The position numbers and the translations under genes are program-made. Under the pieces are notes generated by a model. That model was given only the letters and a program-made list of their open reading frames with translations. It was not told the DNA's origin and made no database searches. Positions 1-11,766 of a stretch of DNA of 64,000 nt are shown here, in pieces. Each line of letters begins with the position of its first letter. Within the stretch, counting starts at the first letter, position 1. The DNA is from Lysinibacillus alkalisoli (GTDB lineage: Bacteria > Bacillota > Bacilli > Bacillales_A > Planococcaceae), in the NCBI RefSeq assembly GCF_014643595.1, contig NZ_BMJT01000008.1:92374-156373 (forward strand). The letters are read 5' to 3'.

Positions 1-25
1 TCGCAAAATTTAATGTAATTTCGAC

Positions 26-54
26 TTGCTAAGCGGAATTAAAAGTGGTATCAT
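26..54 (+). promoter_or_regulatory. Probable sigma-A promoter for rplK-rplA
   Basis: TTGCTA (26-31) and TATCAT (49-54) are separated by 17 bp, a near-consensus vegetative promoter. It lies about 140 bp upstream of rplK, which leaves room for an untranslated leader. nusG/secE would be expected just outside the window. Confidence 0.5.
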
Positions 55-142
55 TTCATAGGTCAGACACGACTTTTTTTTCGTGTAGGATTATGTTAGA
101 ATTTTAATGTTATCAGTCAATAGCTGACAGACAGATATTTGA

Positions 143-167
143 GTGGGAGGGGCAACCCAATTACCAC
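143..167 (+). promoter_or_regulatory. L11-L1 leader hairpin
   Basis: GTGG (143-146) pairs with CCAC (164-167), and an inner GGG pairs with CCC around CAA. It sits just before the strong AAGGAGGTG ribosome binding site of rplK. L11-L1 operons are autoregulated by L1 binding to mRNA in many bacteria. Assigning this hairpin to that role is inference. Confidence 0.4.
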
Positions 168-193
168 ATCACGGACTTAAGGAGGTGTGTCTC

Positions 194-619
194 GTGGCTA
201 AAAAAGTTACTAAGGTTGTAAAACTTCAAATCCCTGCTGGGAAAGCTAATCCAGCTCCACCGGTTGGTCCTGCATTAGGTCAAGCAGGTGTTAACATCAT
301 GGGATTCTGTAAGGAGTTCAACGCGCGTACTGCTGACCAAGCTGGTTTAGTAATTCCGGTTGAAATCTCTGTATATGAAGACCGTTCATTTACTTTCATT
401 ACAAAAACTCCACCTGCAGCGGTTCTACTTAAAGTAGCAGCTGGTATCCAAAAAGGATCTGGTGAACCAAACCGTAATAAAGTGGCAACGGTTAAACGTG
501 ATAAAGTTCGCGAAATCGCTGAAACGAAAATGCCTGACCTTAACGCAGCTTCAGTTGAAGCAGCAATGTTAATGGTTGAAGGTACTGCGCGAAGCATGGG
601 TATTACGATTGAAGACTAA
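194..619 (+). CDS. rplK: 50S ribosomal protein L11
   Basis: L11 forms the base of the L12 stalk and the GTPase-associated centre by binding the 23S rRNA thiostrepton loop. The 141-residue product from the GTG at 194 has the family's usual length. It starts [19 protein letters not shown], with the proline-rich N-terminal loop that binds thiopeptides and the C-terminal RNA-binding domain ending [10 protein letters not shown]. An ATG at 143 is in frame but has no ribosome binding site. The GTG follows AAGGAGGTG at a good distance and matches the family N terminus. rplA follows 128 bp downstream. Confidence 0.97.
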   Translation: MAKKVTKVVKLQIPAGKANPAPPVGPALGQAGVNIMGFCKEFNARTADQAGLVIPVEISVYEDRSFTFITKTPPAAVLLKVAAGIQKGSGEPNRNKVATVKRDKVREIAETKMPDLNAASVEAAMLMVEGTARSMGITIED

Positions 620-658
620 TCTTTACTCATTCACTTGATGAAGTAATTGTTTTTTTGG

Positions 659-693
659 AGGTTGCGGATTGTTCTCTTGAGAACGCGCAACCT
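659..693 (+). promoter_or_regulatory. Strong hairpin between rplK and rplA
   Basis: AGGTTGCG (659-666) pairs perfectly with CGCAACCT (686-693), and an inner GTTCTC/GAGAAC pair extends it. No proper T tract follows, so it is not a clear terminator. It may be an L1 regulatory target or an mRNA processing site setting the L11:L1 ratio. The role is inferred. Confidence 0.45.
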
Positions 694-747
694 TTATTCG
701 TGGGAGGTAAAATTCCGCTAAAACCACAATCAAGGAGGAAATATTAA

Positions 748-1446
748 ATGGCTAAAAAAGGTAAAAAGTTGCAAGATGCAGCTAAATTAATCGACCGTAA
801 TGCACTATATTCTGTTGAAGAAGCAATGGAATTAGTGAAAAAAACAAGCACAGTAAACTTTGATGCTACAGTAGAAGTTGCTTTCCGTTTAGGGATCGAT
901 ACTCGTAAAAACGACCAACAAATCCGTGGTGCAGTAGTGCTACCAAACGGTACTGGTAAAACACAAAAAGTTTTAGTATTCGCTAAAGGTGAAAAACTTA
1001 AAGAAGCTGAAGCAGCAGGTGCTGACTACGTAGGCGATGCAGAATATATCCAAAAAATCCAAGGTGGCTGGTTCGATTTCGACGTAATCGTTGCGACTCC
1101 AGACATGATGGGTGAAGTTGGTAAATTAGGTCGTGTATTAGGACCAAAAGGTTTAATGCCAAACCCTAAAACAGGTACAGTTACATTTGATGTAGCTAAA
1201 GCTATCGAAGAAATTAAAGCTGGTAAAGTTGAATACCGTGCTGAAAAAGCAGGTATCATCCATGCACCGATTGGTAAAGTATCATTTGATGCAGAAAAAT
1301 TAGCTGAAAACTTCTTAACTGTATTTGATGTAGTACAAAAAGCGAAGCCAGCTTCTGCTAAAGGTACTTATATGAAATCTGTAAACGTAACTTCTACAAT
1401 GGGACCTGCAGTGAAAATCGATGCAGCAAACGTTGTTTCTAAATAA
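748..1446 (+). CDS. rplA: 50S ribosomal protein L1
   Basis: L1 builds the mobile stalk next to the E site and usually represses its own operon by binding its mRNA. The 232-residue product has the family length. It carries the typical [19 protein letters not shown] segment in the centre and ends in the conserved [11 protein letters not shown] region. An AAGGAGG motif precedes the ATG. It is followed by a 225-bp leader belonging to rplJ. Confidence 0.97.
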   Translation: MAKKGKKLQDAAKLIDRNALYSVEEAMELVKKTSTVNFDATVEVAFRLGIDTRKNDQQIRGAVVLPNGTGKTQKVLVFAKGEKLKEAEAAGADYVGDAEYIQKIQGGWFDFDVIVATPDMMGEVGKLGRVLGPKGLMPNPKTGTVTFDVAKAIEEIKAGKVEYRAEKAGIIHAPIGKVSFDAEKLAENFLTVFDVVQKAKPASAKGTYMKSVNVTSTMGPAVKIDAANVVSK

Positions 1447-1459
1447 TATAAAATTGATT

Positions 1460-1631
1460 GACAGGCATTAATGTTTTTGTTAATATTAACGCTGTTGTGA
1501 ATCATCCATTTGTACCGTAGACAGTAGGTGTGTATAACACTTAATTTCCTACCGAGGACAACGGAATTCAGATTCTTTTTAAGATGATGACTTTCTGCCT
1601 CTATGTCTGCATGGACTATAGAGGCTTTTTT
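1460..1631 (+). promoter_or_regulatory. Ribosomal protein L10 leader with attenuator
   Basis: The stretch between rplA and rplJ has no ORF. It ends in a clear intrinsic terminator: GCCTCTAT (1597-1604) pairs with ATAGAGGC (1618-1625), followed by six T. Position and layout match the L10 leader of Firmicutes, where the L10-(L12)4 complex binds the leader RNA and promotes termination before rplJ-rplL. The 5' border is approximate. Confidence 0.75.
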
Positions 1632-1671
1632 CGGTATAAATGACCCATTCTAACTAGGAGGTGTCATCAAG

Positions 1672-2172
1672 ATGAGCCAAGCAATTGAAACAAAAAAAGG
1701 TCAAGTTCAAGAAATCGCTGAAAAATTCAAAAACGCTGCATCTGTAGTAGTTGTTGATTACCGTGGTTTAACTGTAGCTCAAGTTACAGAATTACGTAAA
1801 CAACTTCGTGAAGCTGGTATTGAATATAAAGTTTATAAAAATACTTTAGTTCGCCGCGCTACAGAAGCTGAAGGTCTTGAAGGTTTAAACGAGTACTTAA
1901 CAGGCCCTAATGCAATCGCTTTTTCTAATGAAGACGTTGTAGCACCAGCTAAAATCATTAATGATTTTGCTAAAGCAAACGACAAATTAGAAATTAAAGC
2001 AGGTATTATCGAAGGTAACGTATCAACAGCTGAAGATATTAAAGCTCTTGCAGAACTTCCATCACGCGAAGGTCTACTATCTATGCTTTTATCTGTACTA
2101 CAAGCTCCAGTACGCAACTTCGCTCTTGCAACAAAAGCTGTTGCAGAACAAAAAGAAGAACAAGGCGCATAA
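1672..2172 (+). CDS. rplJ: 50S ribosomal protein L10
   Basis: L10 anchors the L12 dimers to the GTPase centre. The 166-residue product has the family length, with an N-terminal rRNA-binding part ([17 protein letters not shown]) and the C-terminal helix that binds L12 (about residues 135-166). An AGGAGGTG motif precedes the ATG. It forms an operon with rplL 77 bp downstream under control of the L10 leader. Confidence 0.97.
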   Translation: MSQAIETKKGQVQEIAEKFKNAASVVVVDYRGLTVAQVTELRKQLREAGIEYKVYKNTLVRRATEAEGLEGLNEYLTGPNAIAFSNEDVVAPAKIINDFAKANDKLEIKAGIIEGNVSTAEDIKALAELPSREGLLSMLLSVLQAPVRNFALATKAVAEQKEEQGA

Positions 2173-2249
2173 GTCTAACTTCGACATACAACAAGCAGTA
2201 TAATACTGCAATATAACGTAAACCGTATATAAAATAGGAGGAAATTATA

Positions 2250-2615
2250 ATGAACAAAGATCAAATCTTAGAAGCTATCAAAGCTATGACAGTTCTTGAG
2301 TTAAACGACTTAGTAAAAGCAATCGAAGAAGAATTCGGCGTAACAGCTGCTGCACCTGTAGCAGTTATGGGTGGCGCTGGTGGCGGCGACGCTGCAGCTG
2401 AAAAAACAGAATTCGATTTAGTTCTTGCTTCAGCAGGCGACCAAAAAATTAAAGTAATCAAAGTGGTTCGTGAAATCACTGGTTTAGGCTTAAAAGAAGC
2501 TAAAGAATTAGTAGACAATGCTCCAAAAGCTCTTAAAGAAGGCATTGCTAAAGAAGAAGCAGAAGAAATGAAAGCTAAACTTGAAGAAGTAGGCGCATCT
2601 GCTGAACTTAAGTAA
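2250..2615 (+). CDS. rplL: 50S ribosomal protein L7/L12
   Basis: L12 is the flexible stalk protein that recruits translation factors. The 121-residue product has an N-terminal dimerisation helix, an Ala/Gly-rich hinge at about residues 34-50, and the C-terminal domain with [26 protein letters not shown] precedes the ATG. It is the last gene of the L10 operon and is followed by a hairpin terminator. Confidence 0.97.
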   Translation: MNKDQILEAIKAMTVLELNDLVKAIEEEFGVTAAAPVAVMGGAGGGDAAAEKTEFDLVLASAGDQKIKVIKVVREITGLGLKEAKELVDNAPKALKEGIAKEEAEEMKAKLEEVGASAELK

Positions 2616-2639
2616 TTTCTAACGAATTTACGATATCAG

Positions 2640-2679
2640 AAAGCTCGTCAACTTTTGGCGAGCTTTTCTTCATTTTTTA
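2640..2679 (+). terminator. Intrinsic terminator after rplL
   Basis: AAGCTCG (2641-2647) pairs with CGAGCTT (2659-2665), followed by a T-rich tail broken by CA. ybxB begins only 20 bp further on, so some read-through is likely needed for its expression. Confidence 0.65.
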
Positions 2680-2698
2680 CCTTAAGGAGTGTAAAGCG

Positions 2699-3301
2699 AT
2701 GTCCGAACATTACTACACAAACAAACCACAAACGGAAAGTCGTCCTCAACGTTTCACGTTTAATTTGTTAGGACATTCGTTTATGTTTGAAACAGATGCT
2801 GGTGTATTTAGTAAAAGCGAAGTAGATTTTGGATCCCGCGTGCTCATTGACGCATTTGAGATGCCATCTTTAGCAGGTGATGTGTTAGATGTGGGATGTG
2901 GTTATGGACCGATTGGTTTATCCATTGCTAAAACGCATCCAGAACGCACAATACAAATGATGGATATTAATGAACGGGCTATTCACTTGAGTCAGTTAAA
3001 TGCAGAGAAAAACGGAATTCAAAATGTGCATATTTTTGAGAGTGATGGGCTAACTGCTGTTACGCATGATGCAAAAATTGCAGCTGTGTTAACTAATCCG
3101 CCAATTCGAGCAGGGAAGGCGACAATATTTTCTTTTTACAAAGGTGCTTATGAGGTATTACAGCCATCAGGCGAGCTTTGGATAGTTATTCAAAAAAAGC
3201 AAGGTGCTCCTTCGACAGTTGTATATTTAGAGGAAATGTTTGAAGAAGTGACAGTAGTAACGAAGAAAAAAGGTTACTGGATTGTCAAGGCTAAAAAATA
3301 A
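2699..3301 (+). CDS. ybxB: RsmC-type class I SAM-dependent methyltransferase (YbxB-like)
   Basis: This is a 200-residue Rossmann-fold methyltransferase with the SAM-binding motif DVGCGYGPIG (about residues 62-71) and the catalytic NPPI motif typical of N-methyltransferases acting on a base (LTNPPIRAGK, about residues 131-140). B. subtilis YbxB lies at the same place between rplL and rpoB and is related to the C-terminal half of RsmC, a 16S rRNA guanine-N2 methyltransferase. An rRNA substrate is likely by family but not shown here. AAGGAGTG precedes the ATG. Confidence 0.85.
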   Translation: MSEHYYTNKPQTESRPQRFTFNLLGHSFMFETDAGVFSKSEVDFGSRVLIDAFEMPSLAGDVLDVGCGYGPIGLSIAKTHPERTIQMMDINERAIHLSQLNAEKNGIQNVHIFESDGLTAVTHDAKIAAVLTNPPIRAGKATIFSFYKGAYEVLQPSGELWIVIQKKQGAPSTVVYLEEMFEEVTVVTKKKGYWIVKAKK

Positions 3302-3322
3302 CATTTTTTCGTTATTATTGAC

Positions 3323-3351
3323 TTGACAAACTAGATATGATAACATAATAA
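3323..3351 (+). promoter_or_regulatory. Probable sigma-A promoter for rpoB-rpoC
   Basis: Consensus TTGACA (3323-3328) is spaced 17 bp from TAATAA (3346-3351). The roughly 185-bp leader downstream contains a hairpin, GTCGT-AT-GCC (3374-3383) against GGC-ACGAC (3397-3404). Nothing else was recognised in the leader. Confidence 0.6.
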
Positions 3352-3536
3352 AATGCAAAATTATTATTTTGAGGTCGTATGCCCATTTTTATAATTGGCA
3401 CGACAAGTAACATAGTTTAGTAAACCGAAAATGCGGTCTTCATATTGAGGCTCGTTTTCTTTTTGTCTTTCAGAATCATATACTATATCACTGGTTTTGA
3501 AAAGACCCATTATCGCTTTATTGAGGGGTGAATAAG

Positions 3537-6500
3537 TTGACAGGTCAACTAGTTCAATACGGACAACACCGCCAGCGTAGAAGCTTTGCGCGTATTAAAG
3601 AGGTGCTTGAACTTCCGAATTTAATCGAAATTCAAACCGCATCTTATGAGTGGTTCCTTGAAGAAGGTTTACGTGAAATGTTTAGAGACATTTCACCAAT
3701 CGAAGATTTTACAGGCAATTTATCATTAGAATTCATTGACTACAAATTAGGTGAGCCTAAATATGATGTTGATGAAAGTAAAGAGCGCGACGTAACTTAT
3801 GCAGCACCACTTCGCGTTAAAGTTCGACTTCATAATCGCGAAACAGACGAAGTGAAAGAACAAGATGTATTCATGGGTGACTTCCCGCTAATGACAGAAA
3901 CAGGCACATTTATTATTAATGGTGCTGAACGTGTTATCGTTTCTCAATTAGTACGTTCACCAAGTGTATATTTCCACGATAAAACAGATAAAAATGGTAA
4001 ACGTGGGTTTGGTGCAACTGTTATTCCAAACCGTGGTGCATGGTTAGAGTACGAAACAGATGCTAAAGACGTTGTATATGTACGTATTGATCGTACACGT
4101 AAATTGCCAGTCACTGTTTTATTACGTGCGTTAGGTTTAGGCTCCGACCAAGAAATCACAGATGTTATTGGTGACAATGAGTACTTGCGTAACACATTAG
4201 AAAAAGATAGTACAGAAAGCACTGAAAAGGCGCTATTAGAAATTTATGAGCGCTTACGTCCAGGTGAGCCACCTACAGTTGAAAGTGCTAAAAGTTTATT
4301 ATATTCACGCTTCTTTGATGCAAAACGTTATGATTTAGCAAACGTTGGGCGTTACAAAATGAATAAAAAATTACACATCAAAAATCGTTTGTTTAACCAA
4401 ACGATTGCTGAAACATTAGTTGATCCTGAAACGGGTGAAATTTTAGTAGAAGCAGGCACATTACTAGACCGTCGTACGTTAGATCGTATTTTACCATTCC
4501 TTGAAGATACTGAAAAAGGCATTGGTATTCGTACAATCAAGCAAGTTGGCGGCGTTTTAGAAGATGATATTACAGTGCAATCGATTAAAATTCTTGCGCC
4601 TAAAGATGATGTGCAAAAAGAAATTAATATTATTAGCAATGCTTATGTAGAAGAAGAAGTAAAAAATATTACGCCTTCTGATATTATTTCATCTATTAGT
4701 TATTTCTTTAACTTATTATATAAAGTAGGCTCAACAGATGATATTGATCACTTAGGTAATCGTCGTCTACGTTCAGTAGGTGAGTTACTACAAAATCAAT
4801 TCCGTATTGGTTTATCTCGTATGGAGCGTGTAGTTAAAGAGCGTATGTCAATTAACGATACCGCTTCTATCGTGCCACAACAATTAATTAATATTCGTCC
4901 AGTTATTGCATCTATTAAAGAATTCTTTGGTAGTTCGCAATTATCGCAATTCATGGATCAAACTAACCCGCTTGCAGAGTTAACACATAAACGTCGTTTA
5001 TCTGCTTTAGGGCCTGGTGGTTTAACGCGTGAGCGTGCAGGCTTTGAGGTTCGTGACGTGCATTATTCTCACTATGGTCGCATGTGTCCTATTGAAACAC
5101 CTGAGGGACCAAACATTGGGTTAATTAACTCATTATCCTCATTTGCTAAAGTGAATAAATTTGGCTTTATTGAAACACCATATCGTCGTATTGACCATGA
5201 AACAGGTCAAGTGACAACACAAATTGATTATTTAACAGCTGATGAAGAAGATAACTACTATGTAGCTCAAGCTAACTCCGAGTTAAATGCAGATGGTACA
5301 TTTGCTAATGATGAAGTAGTAGGTCGTTTCCGAGGCGATAATACAGTATTTAAAAAAGAACAAATTGATTACATGGATGTATCGCCAAAACAAGTTGTTT
5401 CAGCGGCAACAGCGTGTATTCCGTTCTTAGAAAACGATGACTCAAACCGTGCTTTAATGGGTGCGAACATGCAACGTCAAGCAGTTCCATTATTAAATCC
5501 AGAGTCACCATTTGTTGGTACAGGTATGGAGCATGTTGATGCTCGAGATTCAGGTGCTGCGGTCGTTGCAAAATATGATGGTATTGTAGAACATGTTGAA
5601 GCTCGAAAAATTCAAGTCCGTCGTATTGAGACAATTGATGGCAAAGAAGTTAAGGGCGATTTAACAACATATAAGTTGCAGAAATTTATTCGTTCTAACC
5701 AAGGTACATCTTATAACCAACGTCCAATCGTTCAAATTGGGGATCGTGTAAAACCGCTTGATATTTTAGCGGATGGGCCATCAATGGAACTTGGTGAATT
5801 AGCACTTGGACGAAATGTACTCGTTGCTTTCATGACATGGGATGGCTTTAACTATGAAGATGCCATCATTATGAGTGAGCGTCTAGTAAAAGATGATGTA
5901 TACACATCTGTTCATATTGAAGAATATGAATCAGAATCACGTGATACAAAATTAGGGCCAGAAGAAATTACACGCGATATTCCAAACGTTGGGGAAGATG
6001 CCTTACGCAATTTAGATGAGCGAGGTATTATTCGTATCGGTGCTGAAGTGCGTGATGGCGATATTCTTGTTGGTAAAGTAACGCCTAAAGGTGTAACCGA
6101 GTTAACAGCTGAAGAACGTTTATTACATGCCATCTTTGGAGAGAAAGCACGTGAAGTGCGTGATACTTCATTGCGAGTACCACATGGTGCAGGTGGTATA
6201 GTTTTAGATGTTAAAGTCTTTAATCGTGAAGATGGAGATGAGTTACCACCAGGCGTAAATCAACTTGTACGTGTATATATTGTACAAAAACGTAAAATCC
6301 GTGTTGGGGATAAAATGGCTGGTCGTCATGGTAACAAAGGTGTTATCTCACGTATTTTACCAGAAGAAGATATGCCATTTATGCCAGATGGCACACCTGT
6401 AGACATCATGTTAAACCCACTTGGTGTACCTTCACGTATGAACATTGGTCAAGTATTAGAGTTGCATTTAGGTATGGCAGCACGTTACTTAGGTGTTCAT

Positions 6501-7085
6501 ATGGCAACGCCAGTATTTGATGGTGCAAATGAAGAAGATGTTTGGGAAACAATGGAAGAAGCAGGCATGAACCGTGACGGTAAAACGATTTTATATGATG
6601 GACGCTCAGGTGAGCCATTTGATAGTCGTGTTTCTGTTGGGATCATGTATATGATCAAGTTAGCCCACATGGTTGACGATAAACTTCATGCTCGTTCAAC
6701 AGGACCATACTCATTAGTTACGCAACAACCACTAGGTGGTAAAGCGCAATTTGGTGGACAACGTTTTGGTGAGATGGAGGTTTGGGCACTTGAAGCATAT
6801 GGTGCAGCGTACACATTACAAGAAATCTTAACAGTGAAATCAGATGACGTTGTAGGACGTGTTAAAACATATGAAGCTATTGTTAAAGGTGAAAGTGTGC
6901 CAGAGCCAGGTGTTCCTGAATCGTTTAAAGTATTAATTAAAGAATTGCAAAGTTTAGGTATGGATGTAAAAATGCTAACGATCAATGATGAAGAAGTAGA
7001 ACTTCGTGACTTAGATGAGGAAGAAGATTTACAATCCACACATTCCTTGAACTTACCGCAAGAAGAAACTGTAGAAGTAGAATAA
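3537..7085 (+). CDS. rpoB: DNA-directed RNA polymerase beta subunit
   Basis: Beta subunit of the core RNA polymerase, 1182 residues. The TTG at 3537 is chosen because it gives the [18 protein letters not shown] terminus of Bacillus RpoB and lies 6 bp after GAGGGGTG. A GTG at 3528 would overlap that ribosome binding site. The rifampicin region (about residues 466-495, [20 protein letters not shown]) is wild type, predicting susceptibility. Later blocks such as [12 protein letters not shown] are intact. The acidic C-terminal tail is typical of Bacillales. rpoC follows 100 bp downstream. Confidence 0.97.
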   Translation: MTGQLVQYGQHRQRRSFARIKEVLELPNLIEIQTASYEWFLEEGLREMFRDISPIEDFTGNLSLEFIDYKLGEPKYDVDESKERDVTYAAPLRVKVRLHNRETDEVKEQDVFMGDFPLMTETGTFIINGAERVIVSQLVRSPSVYFHDKTDKNGKRGFGATVIPNRGAWLEYETDAKDVVYVRIDRTRKLPVTVLLRALGLGSDQEITDVIGDNEYLRNTLEKDSTESTEKALLEIYERLRPGEPPTVESAKSLLYSRFFDAKRYDLANVGRYKMNKKLHIKNRLFNQTIAETLVDPETGEILVEAGTLLDRRTLDRILPFLEDTEKGIGIRTIKQVGGVLEDDITVQSIKILAPKDDVQKEINIISNAYVEEEVKNITPSDIISSISYFFNLLYKVGSTDDIDHLGNRRLRSVGELLQNQFRIGLSRMERVVKERMSINDTASIVPQQLINIRPVIASIKEFFGSSQLSQFMDQTNPLAELTHKRRLSALGPGGLTRERAGFEVRDVHYSHYGRMCPIETPEGPNIGLINSLSSFAKVNKFGFIETPYRRIDHETGQVTTQIDYLTADEEDNYYVAQANSELNADGTFANDEVVGRFRGDNTVFKKEQIDYMDVSPKQVVSAATACIPFLENDDSNRALMGANMQRQAVPLLNPESPFVGTGMEHVDARDSGAAVVAKYDGIVEHVEARKIQVRRIETIDGKEVKGDLTTYKLQKFIRSNQGTSYNQRPIVQIGDRVKPLDILADGPSMELGELALGRNVLVAFMTWDGFNYEDAIIMSERLVKDDVYTSVHIEEYESESRDTKLGPEEITRDIPNVGEDALRNLDERGIIRIGAEVRDGDILVGKVTPKGVTELTAEERLLHAIFGEKAREVRDTSLRVPHGAGGIVLDVKVFNREDGDELPPGVNQLVRVYIVQKRKIRVGDKMAGRHGNKGVISRILPEEDMPFMPDGTPVDIMLNPLGVPSRMNIGQVLELHLGMAARYLGVHMATPVFDGANEEDVWETMEEAGMNRDGKTILYDGRSGEPFDSRVSVGIMYMIKLAHMVDDKLHARSTGPYSLVTQQPLGGKAQFGGQRFGEMEVWALEAYGAAYTLQEILTVKSDDVVGRVKTYEAIVKGESVPEPGVPESFKVLIKELQSLGMDVKMLTINDEEVELRDLDEEEDLQSTHSLNLPQEETVEVE

Positions 7086-7185
7086 AAAGGTGAGCGTGTG
7101 TAAGGCACGCTCCACTTTATGTGATATAACAATGGTTGAGCTACGAAAAAAAGTCATGAGACTAGACTAGAGGGAGGTAGGCTCC

Positions 7186-10100
7186 TTGATAGACGTTAAT
7201 GAATTTGAGTATATGAAAATTGGTTTAGCATCACCAGATAAAATCCGTTCGTGGTCATATGGTGAAGTTAAAAAACCTGAAACGATTAACTATCGTACAT
7301 TAAAGCCTGAGAAAGACGGTTTATTCTGTGAGCGTATTTTCGGTCCAACGAAGGACTGGGAATGTCATTGTGGTAAATATAAACGTGTTCGATATAAAGG
7401 TGTAGTATGTGATCGTTGTGGTGTTGAAGTAACACGTGCAAAAGTGCGTCGTGAGCGCATGGGGCATATTGAATTAGCAGCACCAGTTTCACATATTTGG
7501 TACTTTAAAGGTATTCCTAGCCGTATGGGATTAATTTTAGACATGTCACCTCGTACACTAGAAGAAGTAATTTACTTTGCTTCCTATGTCGTGACAGATG
7601 CAGGTAAGACAGGCTTAGATTATAAACAATTGTTATCTGAAAAAGAATACCGTATTTATCGTGAAAAATTCGGTTCGGATTTTGAAGCAGGTATGGGTGC
7701 AGAAGCAATTAAAAAGCTTTTAAGCAAAATTGACTTAGAAGAAGAAACGCGCGTGTTGAAGGAAGAGTTAAAAACAGCGCAAGGGCAACGCCGTACACGT
7801 GCTATTAAACGTTTAGAAGTAGTAGAATCTTTCCGTCATTCAGGAAATATGCCTGAGTGGATGATTTTAGATGTATTACCTGTTATCCCACCAGAATTAC
7901 GCCCAATGGTGCAATTAGACGGTGGACGTTTTGCAACAAGTGATTTGAACGATTTATATCGCCGTGTGATTAACCGTAATAATCGTTTAAAACGTTTATT
8001 AGACTTAGGCGCACCAAGTATTATCGTACAAAACGAAAAACGTATGTTACAAGAAGCTGTAGATGCGTTAATTGACAACGGTCGTCGTGGTCGTCCAGTA
8101 ACTGGACCAGGTAATCGACCATTAAAATCATTATCACATATGTTAAAAGGTAAACAAGGTCGTTTCCGTCAAAACTTACTTGGTAAACGTGTTGACTATT
8201 CTGGTCGTTCGGTTATCGTAGTAGGACCTAACTTGAAAATGTACCAATGTGGTTTACCAAAAGAAATGGCTATTGAATTATTTAAACCGTTTGTAATGAA
8301 AGAATTAGTAGAACGTGGTTTAGCACATAATATTAAATCTGCTAAACGTAAAATTGAACGTTTGCACAATGATGTATGGGATGTACTTGAAGAAGTCATT
8401 CGTGAGCACCCTGTATTATTAAACCGTGCACCTACGCTTCACCGTTTAGGTATTCAAGCATTTGAGCCAACTCTAGTAGAAGGCCGTGCTATTCGTTTGC
8501 ATCCATTAGTATGTACAGCATATAATGCTGACTTTGATGGTGACCAAATGGCTGTCCATGTGCCTTTATCAGCAGAAGCACAAGCAGAAGCACGTTTGTT
8601 AATGCTAGCTGCACAAAACATTCTAAACCCTAAAGATGGTAAACCAGTTGTAACACCATCTCAAGATATGGTATTAGGTAACTACTACCTAACTTTAGAA
8701 CGTGAAGGTGCTCGTGGTGAGGGTAGCATTTTCCATGATCCAGATGAAGTATTAATTGCTTATCAAAATGGGCATGTTCACTTGCATACACGTATTGCAT
8801 TACAAGCTAACTCGTTAAATAATCAAACGTTTACAGAAGAACAAAATAGTAAATTCTTATTAACTTCTGTAGGTAAAGTAATCTTTAATGAAATTTTACC
8901 AGAAACATTCCCATATATTAACGAGCCAACAAATCATAATTTAGAAGTCGAAACGCCAGGACAATACTTTGTTAATCTAACAGTTACAGACGAAATGTTA
9001 CAAGCGTTAGAGGCGGATGCTGACTACAAAGCTTTATCAGAGCAAGAACAAATTACAGCACAGCGCCAAGCAATTGTTAAAAAATACTTTGCTGAAGTGC
9101 CAGCAGTAGCCCCATTCCGTAAGAAGTTTTTAGGAAATATTATTGCTGAAGTGTTTAAACGCTTCCACATTACTGAAACATCTCGCATGCTTGACCGCAT
9201 GAAAGATTTAGGCTTTAAATATTCGACGCGAGCAGGTATTACTGTAGGTGTATCAGACATCGTGGTATTACCTGATAAAGGTGAGATTTTACAAGAAGCA
9301 CAAGAAAAAGTAGATAAAGTTCAAATGCAATTCCGCCGTGGTTTAATTACGGAAGATGAGCGTTACGAACGTGTTATTGCAAGCTGGAGTAAAGCTAAAG
9401 ACGAGATTCAAGCTAAACTGATGGACTCTTTAGAAAAAACAAATCCAATCTTCATGATGAGTGACTCTGGTGCTCGTGGTAACGCATCTAACTTTACACA
9501 ATTAGCAGGTATGCGTGGTCTTATGGCCAACCCGGCTGGTCGAATTATTGAATTACCAATCAAATCTTCATTCCGTGAAGGTTTAACAGTATTAGAGTAC
9601 TTTATTTCTACCCATGGTGCGCGTAAAGGTCTTGCCGATACAGCACTTAAAACAGCCGATTCAGGTTACCTAACTCGTCGTCTTGTTGATGTGGCTCAAG
9701 ATGTTATTGTACGAGAAGATGACTGTGGCACAGACCGCAGCCTAACAATTGGTGCGCTGATGGAAGGCACAGAAGTGATTGAAACGTTAGAAGAACGTAT
9801 TGTGGGACGTCATACTAAGAAAACAATCTTCCATCCAGAAACGGAAGAAGTTATTTTAGAAACAGATGGCTTAATTACCCAAGATGTTGCACGTAAAATT
9901 GTTGAGGCAGGCATTGAACAAGTGGCGATTCGCTCAGCATTTACATGTAATACAAAACATGGTGTATGTAAAAAATGTTATGGTATTAACTTAGCAACAG
10001 GCGAAAATGTAGAAGTCGGCGAGGCGGTAGGTATTATCGCAGCACAATCTATTGGTGAGCCAGGTACACAGTTAACCATGCGTACATTCCATACAGGTGG

Positions 10101-10872
10101 GGTAGCCGGAGACGATATTACTCAAGGTCTTCCTCGTATCCAAGAAATCTTTGAAGCACGTAACCCTAAAGGTCAAGCTGTCATCTCTGAAATTGCAGGT
10201 GCTGTTACAGAGATCGATGAAATCCGTGAGGGGCTAAAAGAATTAACGATTACAGGCGATGTTGAAACGCGTAAATACCAAGCACCATATAATGCACGTT
10301 TAAAAGTGCAAGTAGGTGATACGGTAGAGCGTGGCCAAAGCCTAACAGAAGGTTCCATTGATCCTAAACAATTATTAAAAGTTAAAGATGTCGCATCTGT
10401 TCAAGATTACTTATTAAAAGAAGTACAAAAAGTATACCGTATGCAAGGGGTAGAAATCGGCGATAAACACGTTGAGGTAATGGTGCGTCAAATGTTGCGC
10501 AAAGTACGTGTGATCGAAGCTGGAGATACAGACTTATTACCAGGTTCGTTGCTAGATATCCACCAATTTGCAGAGGCTAATGCAGAAATTATTATGACGG
10601 GTAAAAATCCTGCAACTTGTCGCCCTGTTATTTTAGGTATCACAAAAGCTTCTCTTGAAACAGAATCATTCTTATCTGCTGCTTCATTCCAAGAAACAAC
10701 ACGTGTATTAACAGATGCAGCAATTAAAGGTAAGCGTGATGAATTGTTAGGTCTTAAAGAAAACGTTATTATCGGTAAATTAGTACCAGCTGGTACAGGT
10801 ATGCAACGTTATCGTCAGATTGAGATCGAACAAGACATTGTAACATCAGAGGAAGTATTGACAGTAGAATAA
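7186..10872 (+). CDS. rpoC: DNA-directed RNA polymerase beta' subunit
   Basis: Catalytic subunit of RNA polymerase, 1228 residues, slightly longer than the roughly 1200 of Bacillus. The TTG start at 7186 follows AGGGAGG and gives the conserved [21 protein letters not shown] start. The N-terminal zinc site uses C60, C62 and a CDRCG pair. The catalytic NADFDGD Mg-binding motif lies at residues 447-453. A second cysteine cluster ([13 protein letters not shown]) is present at about residue 920. A strong terminator follows immediately, so rpoB-rpoC ends here. Confidence 0.97.
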   Translation: MIDVNEFEYMKIGLASPDKIRSWSYGEVKKPETINYRTLKPEKDGLFCERIFGPTKDWECHCGKYKRVRYKGVVCDRCGVEVTRAKVRRERMGHIELAAPVSHIWYFKGIPSRMGLILDMSPRTLEEVIYFASYVVTDAGKTGLDYKQLLSEKEYRIYREKFGSDFEAGMGAEAIKKLLSKIDLEEETRVLKEELKTAQGQRRTRAIKRLEVVESFRHSGNMPEWMILDVLPVIPPELRPMVQLDGGRFATSDLNDLYRRVINRNNRLKRLLDLGAPSIIVQNEKRMLQEAVDALIDNGRRGRPVTGPGNRPLKSLSHMLKGKQGRFRQNLLGKRVDYSGRSVIVVGPNLKMYQCGLPKEMAIELFKPFVMKELVERGLAHNIKSAKRKIERLHNDVWDVLEEVIREHPVLLNRAPTLHRLGIQAFEPTLVEGRAIRLHPLVCTAYNADFDGDQMAVHVPLSAEAQAEARLLMLAAQNILNPKDGKPVVTPSQDMVLGNYYLTLEREGARGEGSIFHDPDEVLIAYQNGHVHLHTRIALQANSLNNQTFTEEQNSKFLLTSVGKVIFNEILPETFPYINEPTNHNLEVETPGQYFVNLTVTDEMLQALEADADYKALSEQEQITAQRQAIVKKYFAEVPAVAPFRKKFLGNIIAEVFKRFHITETSRMLDRMKDLGFKYSTRAGITVGVSDIVVLPDKGEILQEAQEKVDKVQMQFRRGLITEDERYERVIASWSKAKDEIQAKLMDSLEKTNPIFMMSDSGARGNASNFTQLAGMRGLMANPAGRIIELPIKSSFREGLTVLEYFISTHGARKGLADTALKTADSGYLTRRLVDVAQDVIVREDDCGTDRSLTIGALMEGTEVIETLEERIVGRHTKKTIFHPETEEVILETDGLITQDVARKIVEAGIEQVAIRSAFTCNTKHGVCKKCYGINLATGENVEVGEAVGIIAAQSIGEPGTQLTMRTFHTGGVAGDDITQGLPRIQEIFEARNPKGQAVISEIAGAVTEIDEIREGLKELTITGDVETRKYQAPYNARLKVQVGDTVERGQSLTEGSIDPKQLLKVKDVASVQDYLLKEVQKVYRMQGVEIGDKHVEVMVRQMLRKVRVIEAGDTDLLPGSLLDIHQFAEANAEIIMTGKNPATCRPVILGITKASLETESFLSAASFQETTRVLTDAAIKGKRDELLGLKENVIIGKLVPAGTGMQRYRQIEIEQDIVTSEEVLTVE

Positions 10873-10883
10873 CTGTGTAAAAT

Positions 10884-10918
10884 AAAGGCTTGCTCAAGTA
10901 TTTGAGCAAGCCTTTTCT
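10884..10918 (+). terminator. Intrinsic terminator after rpoC
   Basis: A 14-bp stem from AAAGGCTTGCTCAA (10884-10897) pairs with TTGAGCAAGCCTTT, followed by TTTT. It is a strong rho-independent terminator. Confidence 0.9.
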
Positions 10919-10930
10919 ATAGATAAATAG

Positions 10931-10959
10931 TTGACATATCATAATTACAATGATAAAAT
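10931..10959 (+). promoter_or_regulatory. Probable str operon promoter
   Basis: TTGACA (10931-10936) is spaced 17 bp from TAAAAT (10954-10959), just after the rpoC terminator. It would drive rpsL-rpsG-fusA. The L7Ae-like gene ybxF normally found here in Bacillus is absent. The 346 bp to rpsL hold only leader sequence. Confidence 0.6.
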
Positions 10960-11206
10960 GTTCAAGGTTGATAGTTAGTTTAATGCAAGTTATTTGTGTA
11001 ATTCAGCTATCATAGGTACAAAGCAAGCAGTAAACAATACAAATTTGTAAAATCAATAAGCTTAAAATGCTTGGTGTAGATGGATGAGTGATTGATATGG
11101 CCATTACTTTCGCGAAAGCATTCGATATACTTATTATTCTCATTAAGTACAAAGCTTGATCCTACATTTTGGATAACTGTTTAAACTGCAAAAATTGCAC
11201 TCGTTG

Positions 11207-11247
11207 CAAAGTAGTTTTTGTGTATAAATCACAAAAACTTTGTTTTT
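11207..11247 (+). promoter_or_regulatory. Attenuator-like hairpin in the rpsL leader
   Basis: CAAAG (11207-11211) plus TTTTTGTG (11215-11222) pair with CACAAAAA (11230-11237) plus CTTTG (11238-11242), directly followed by TTTTT. The stem and T tract resemble a terminator placed 59 bp before the rpsL start, with no gene in between. This suggests leader attenuation of the str operon. A regulatory ligand (S7 or S12) is only a guess. Confidence 0.55.
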
Positions 11248-11305
11248 ACCCAAAAATGAACCACCTGGATGTGTGGTATTAAGTTTAGGAAGGGAGGCCC
11301 TATCG

Positions 11306-11725
11306 ATGCCTACAATTAACCAATTAGTACGTAAGCCTCGTAAATCACAAAGCACGAAATCAAAATCACCAGCGTTAAACCGAGGTTACAATAGCTTCAA
11401 AAAAGCGCCAACAACTGTAAACTCTCCACAAAAACGTGGTGTTTGTACTCGTGTTGGTACAATGACACCTAAAAAACCTAACTCAGCGTTACGTAAGTAT
11501 GCACGTGTACGTTTAACTAACCAAATCGAAGTTAACGCGTATATTCCTGGTGAAGGCCATAACTTACAAGAGCACAGTGTTGTTCTTATTCGTGGCGGTC
11601 GTGTAAAAGACTTACCTGGTGTACGTTACCATATCGTACGTGGTGCGCTTGATACAGCAGCTGTACAAGGACGTATGCAATCACGTTCTCACTACGGTGC
11701 TAAAAAGCCAAAAGAAAAAAAATAA
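11306..11725 (+). CDS. rpsL: 30S ribosomal protein S12
   Basis: S12 lies at the decoding centre and affects accuracy. The 139-residue product from ATG 11306 ([13 protein letters not shown]) has the family length and follows AGGGAGG. Longer upstream in-frame starts lack a ribosome binding site. The streptomycin-related segments [10 protein letters not shown] and PGVRYH are wild type. rpsG follows 41 bp downstream. Confidence 0.97.
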   Translation: MPTINQLVRKPRKSQSTKSKSPALNRGYNSFKKAPTTVNSPQKRGVCTRVGTMTPKKPNSALRKYARVRLTNQIEVNAYIPGEGHNLQEHSVVLIRGGRVKDLPGVRYHIVRGALDTAAVQGRMQSRSHYGAKKPKEKK

Positions 11726-11766
11726 TCATACTATAGTTTCACTACATGTTGAAAGGAGGAAAACAC

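Noticed and set aside
3528..3530. GTG at 3528 as rpoB start
   Set aside because: It lies inside the ribosome binding site. TTG at 3537 has correct spacing and gives the Bacillus N terminus.
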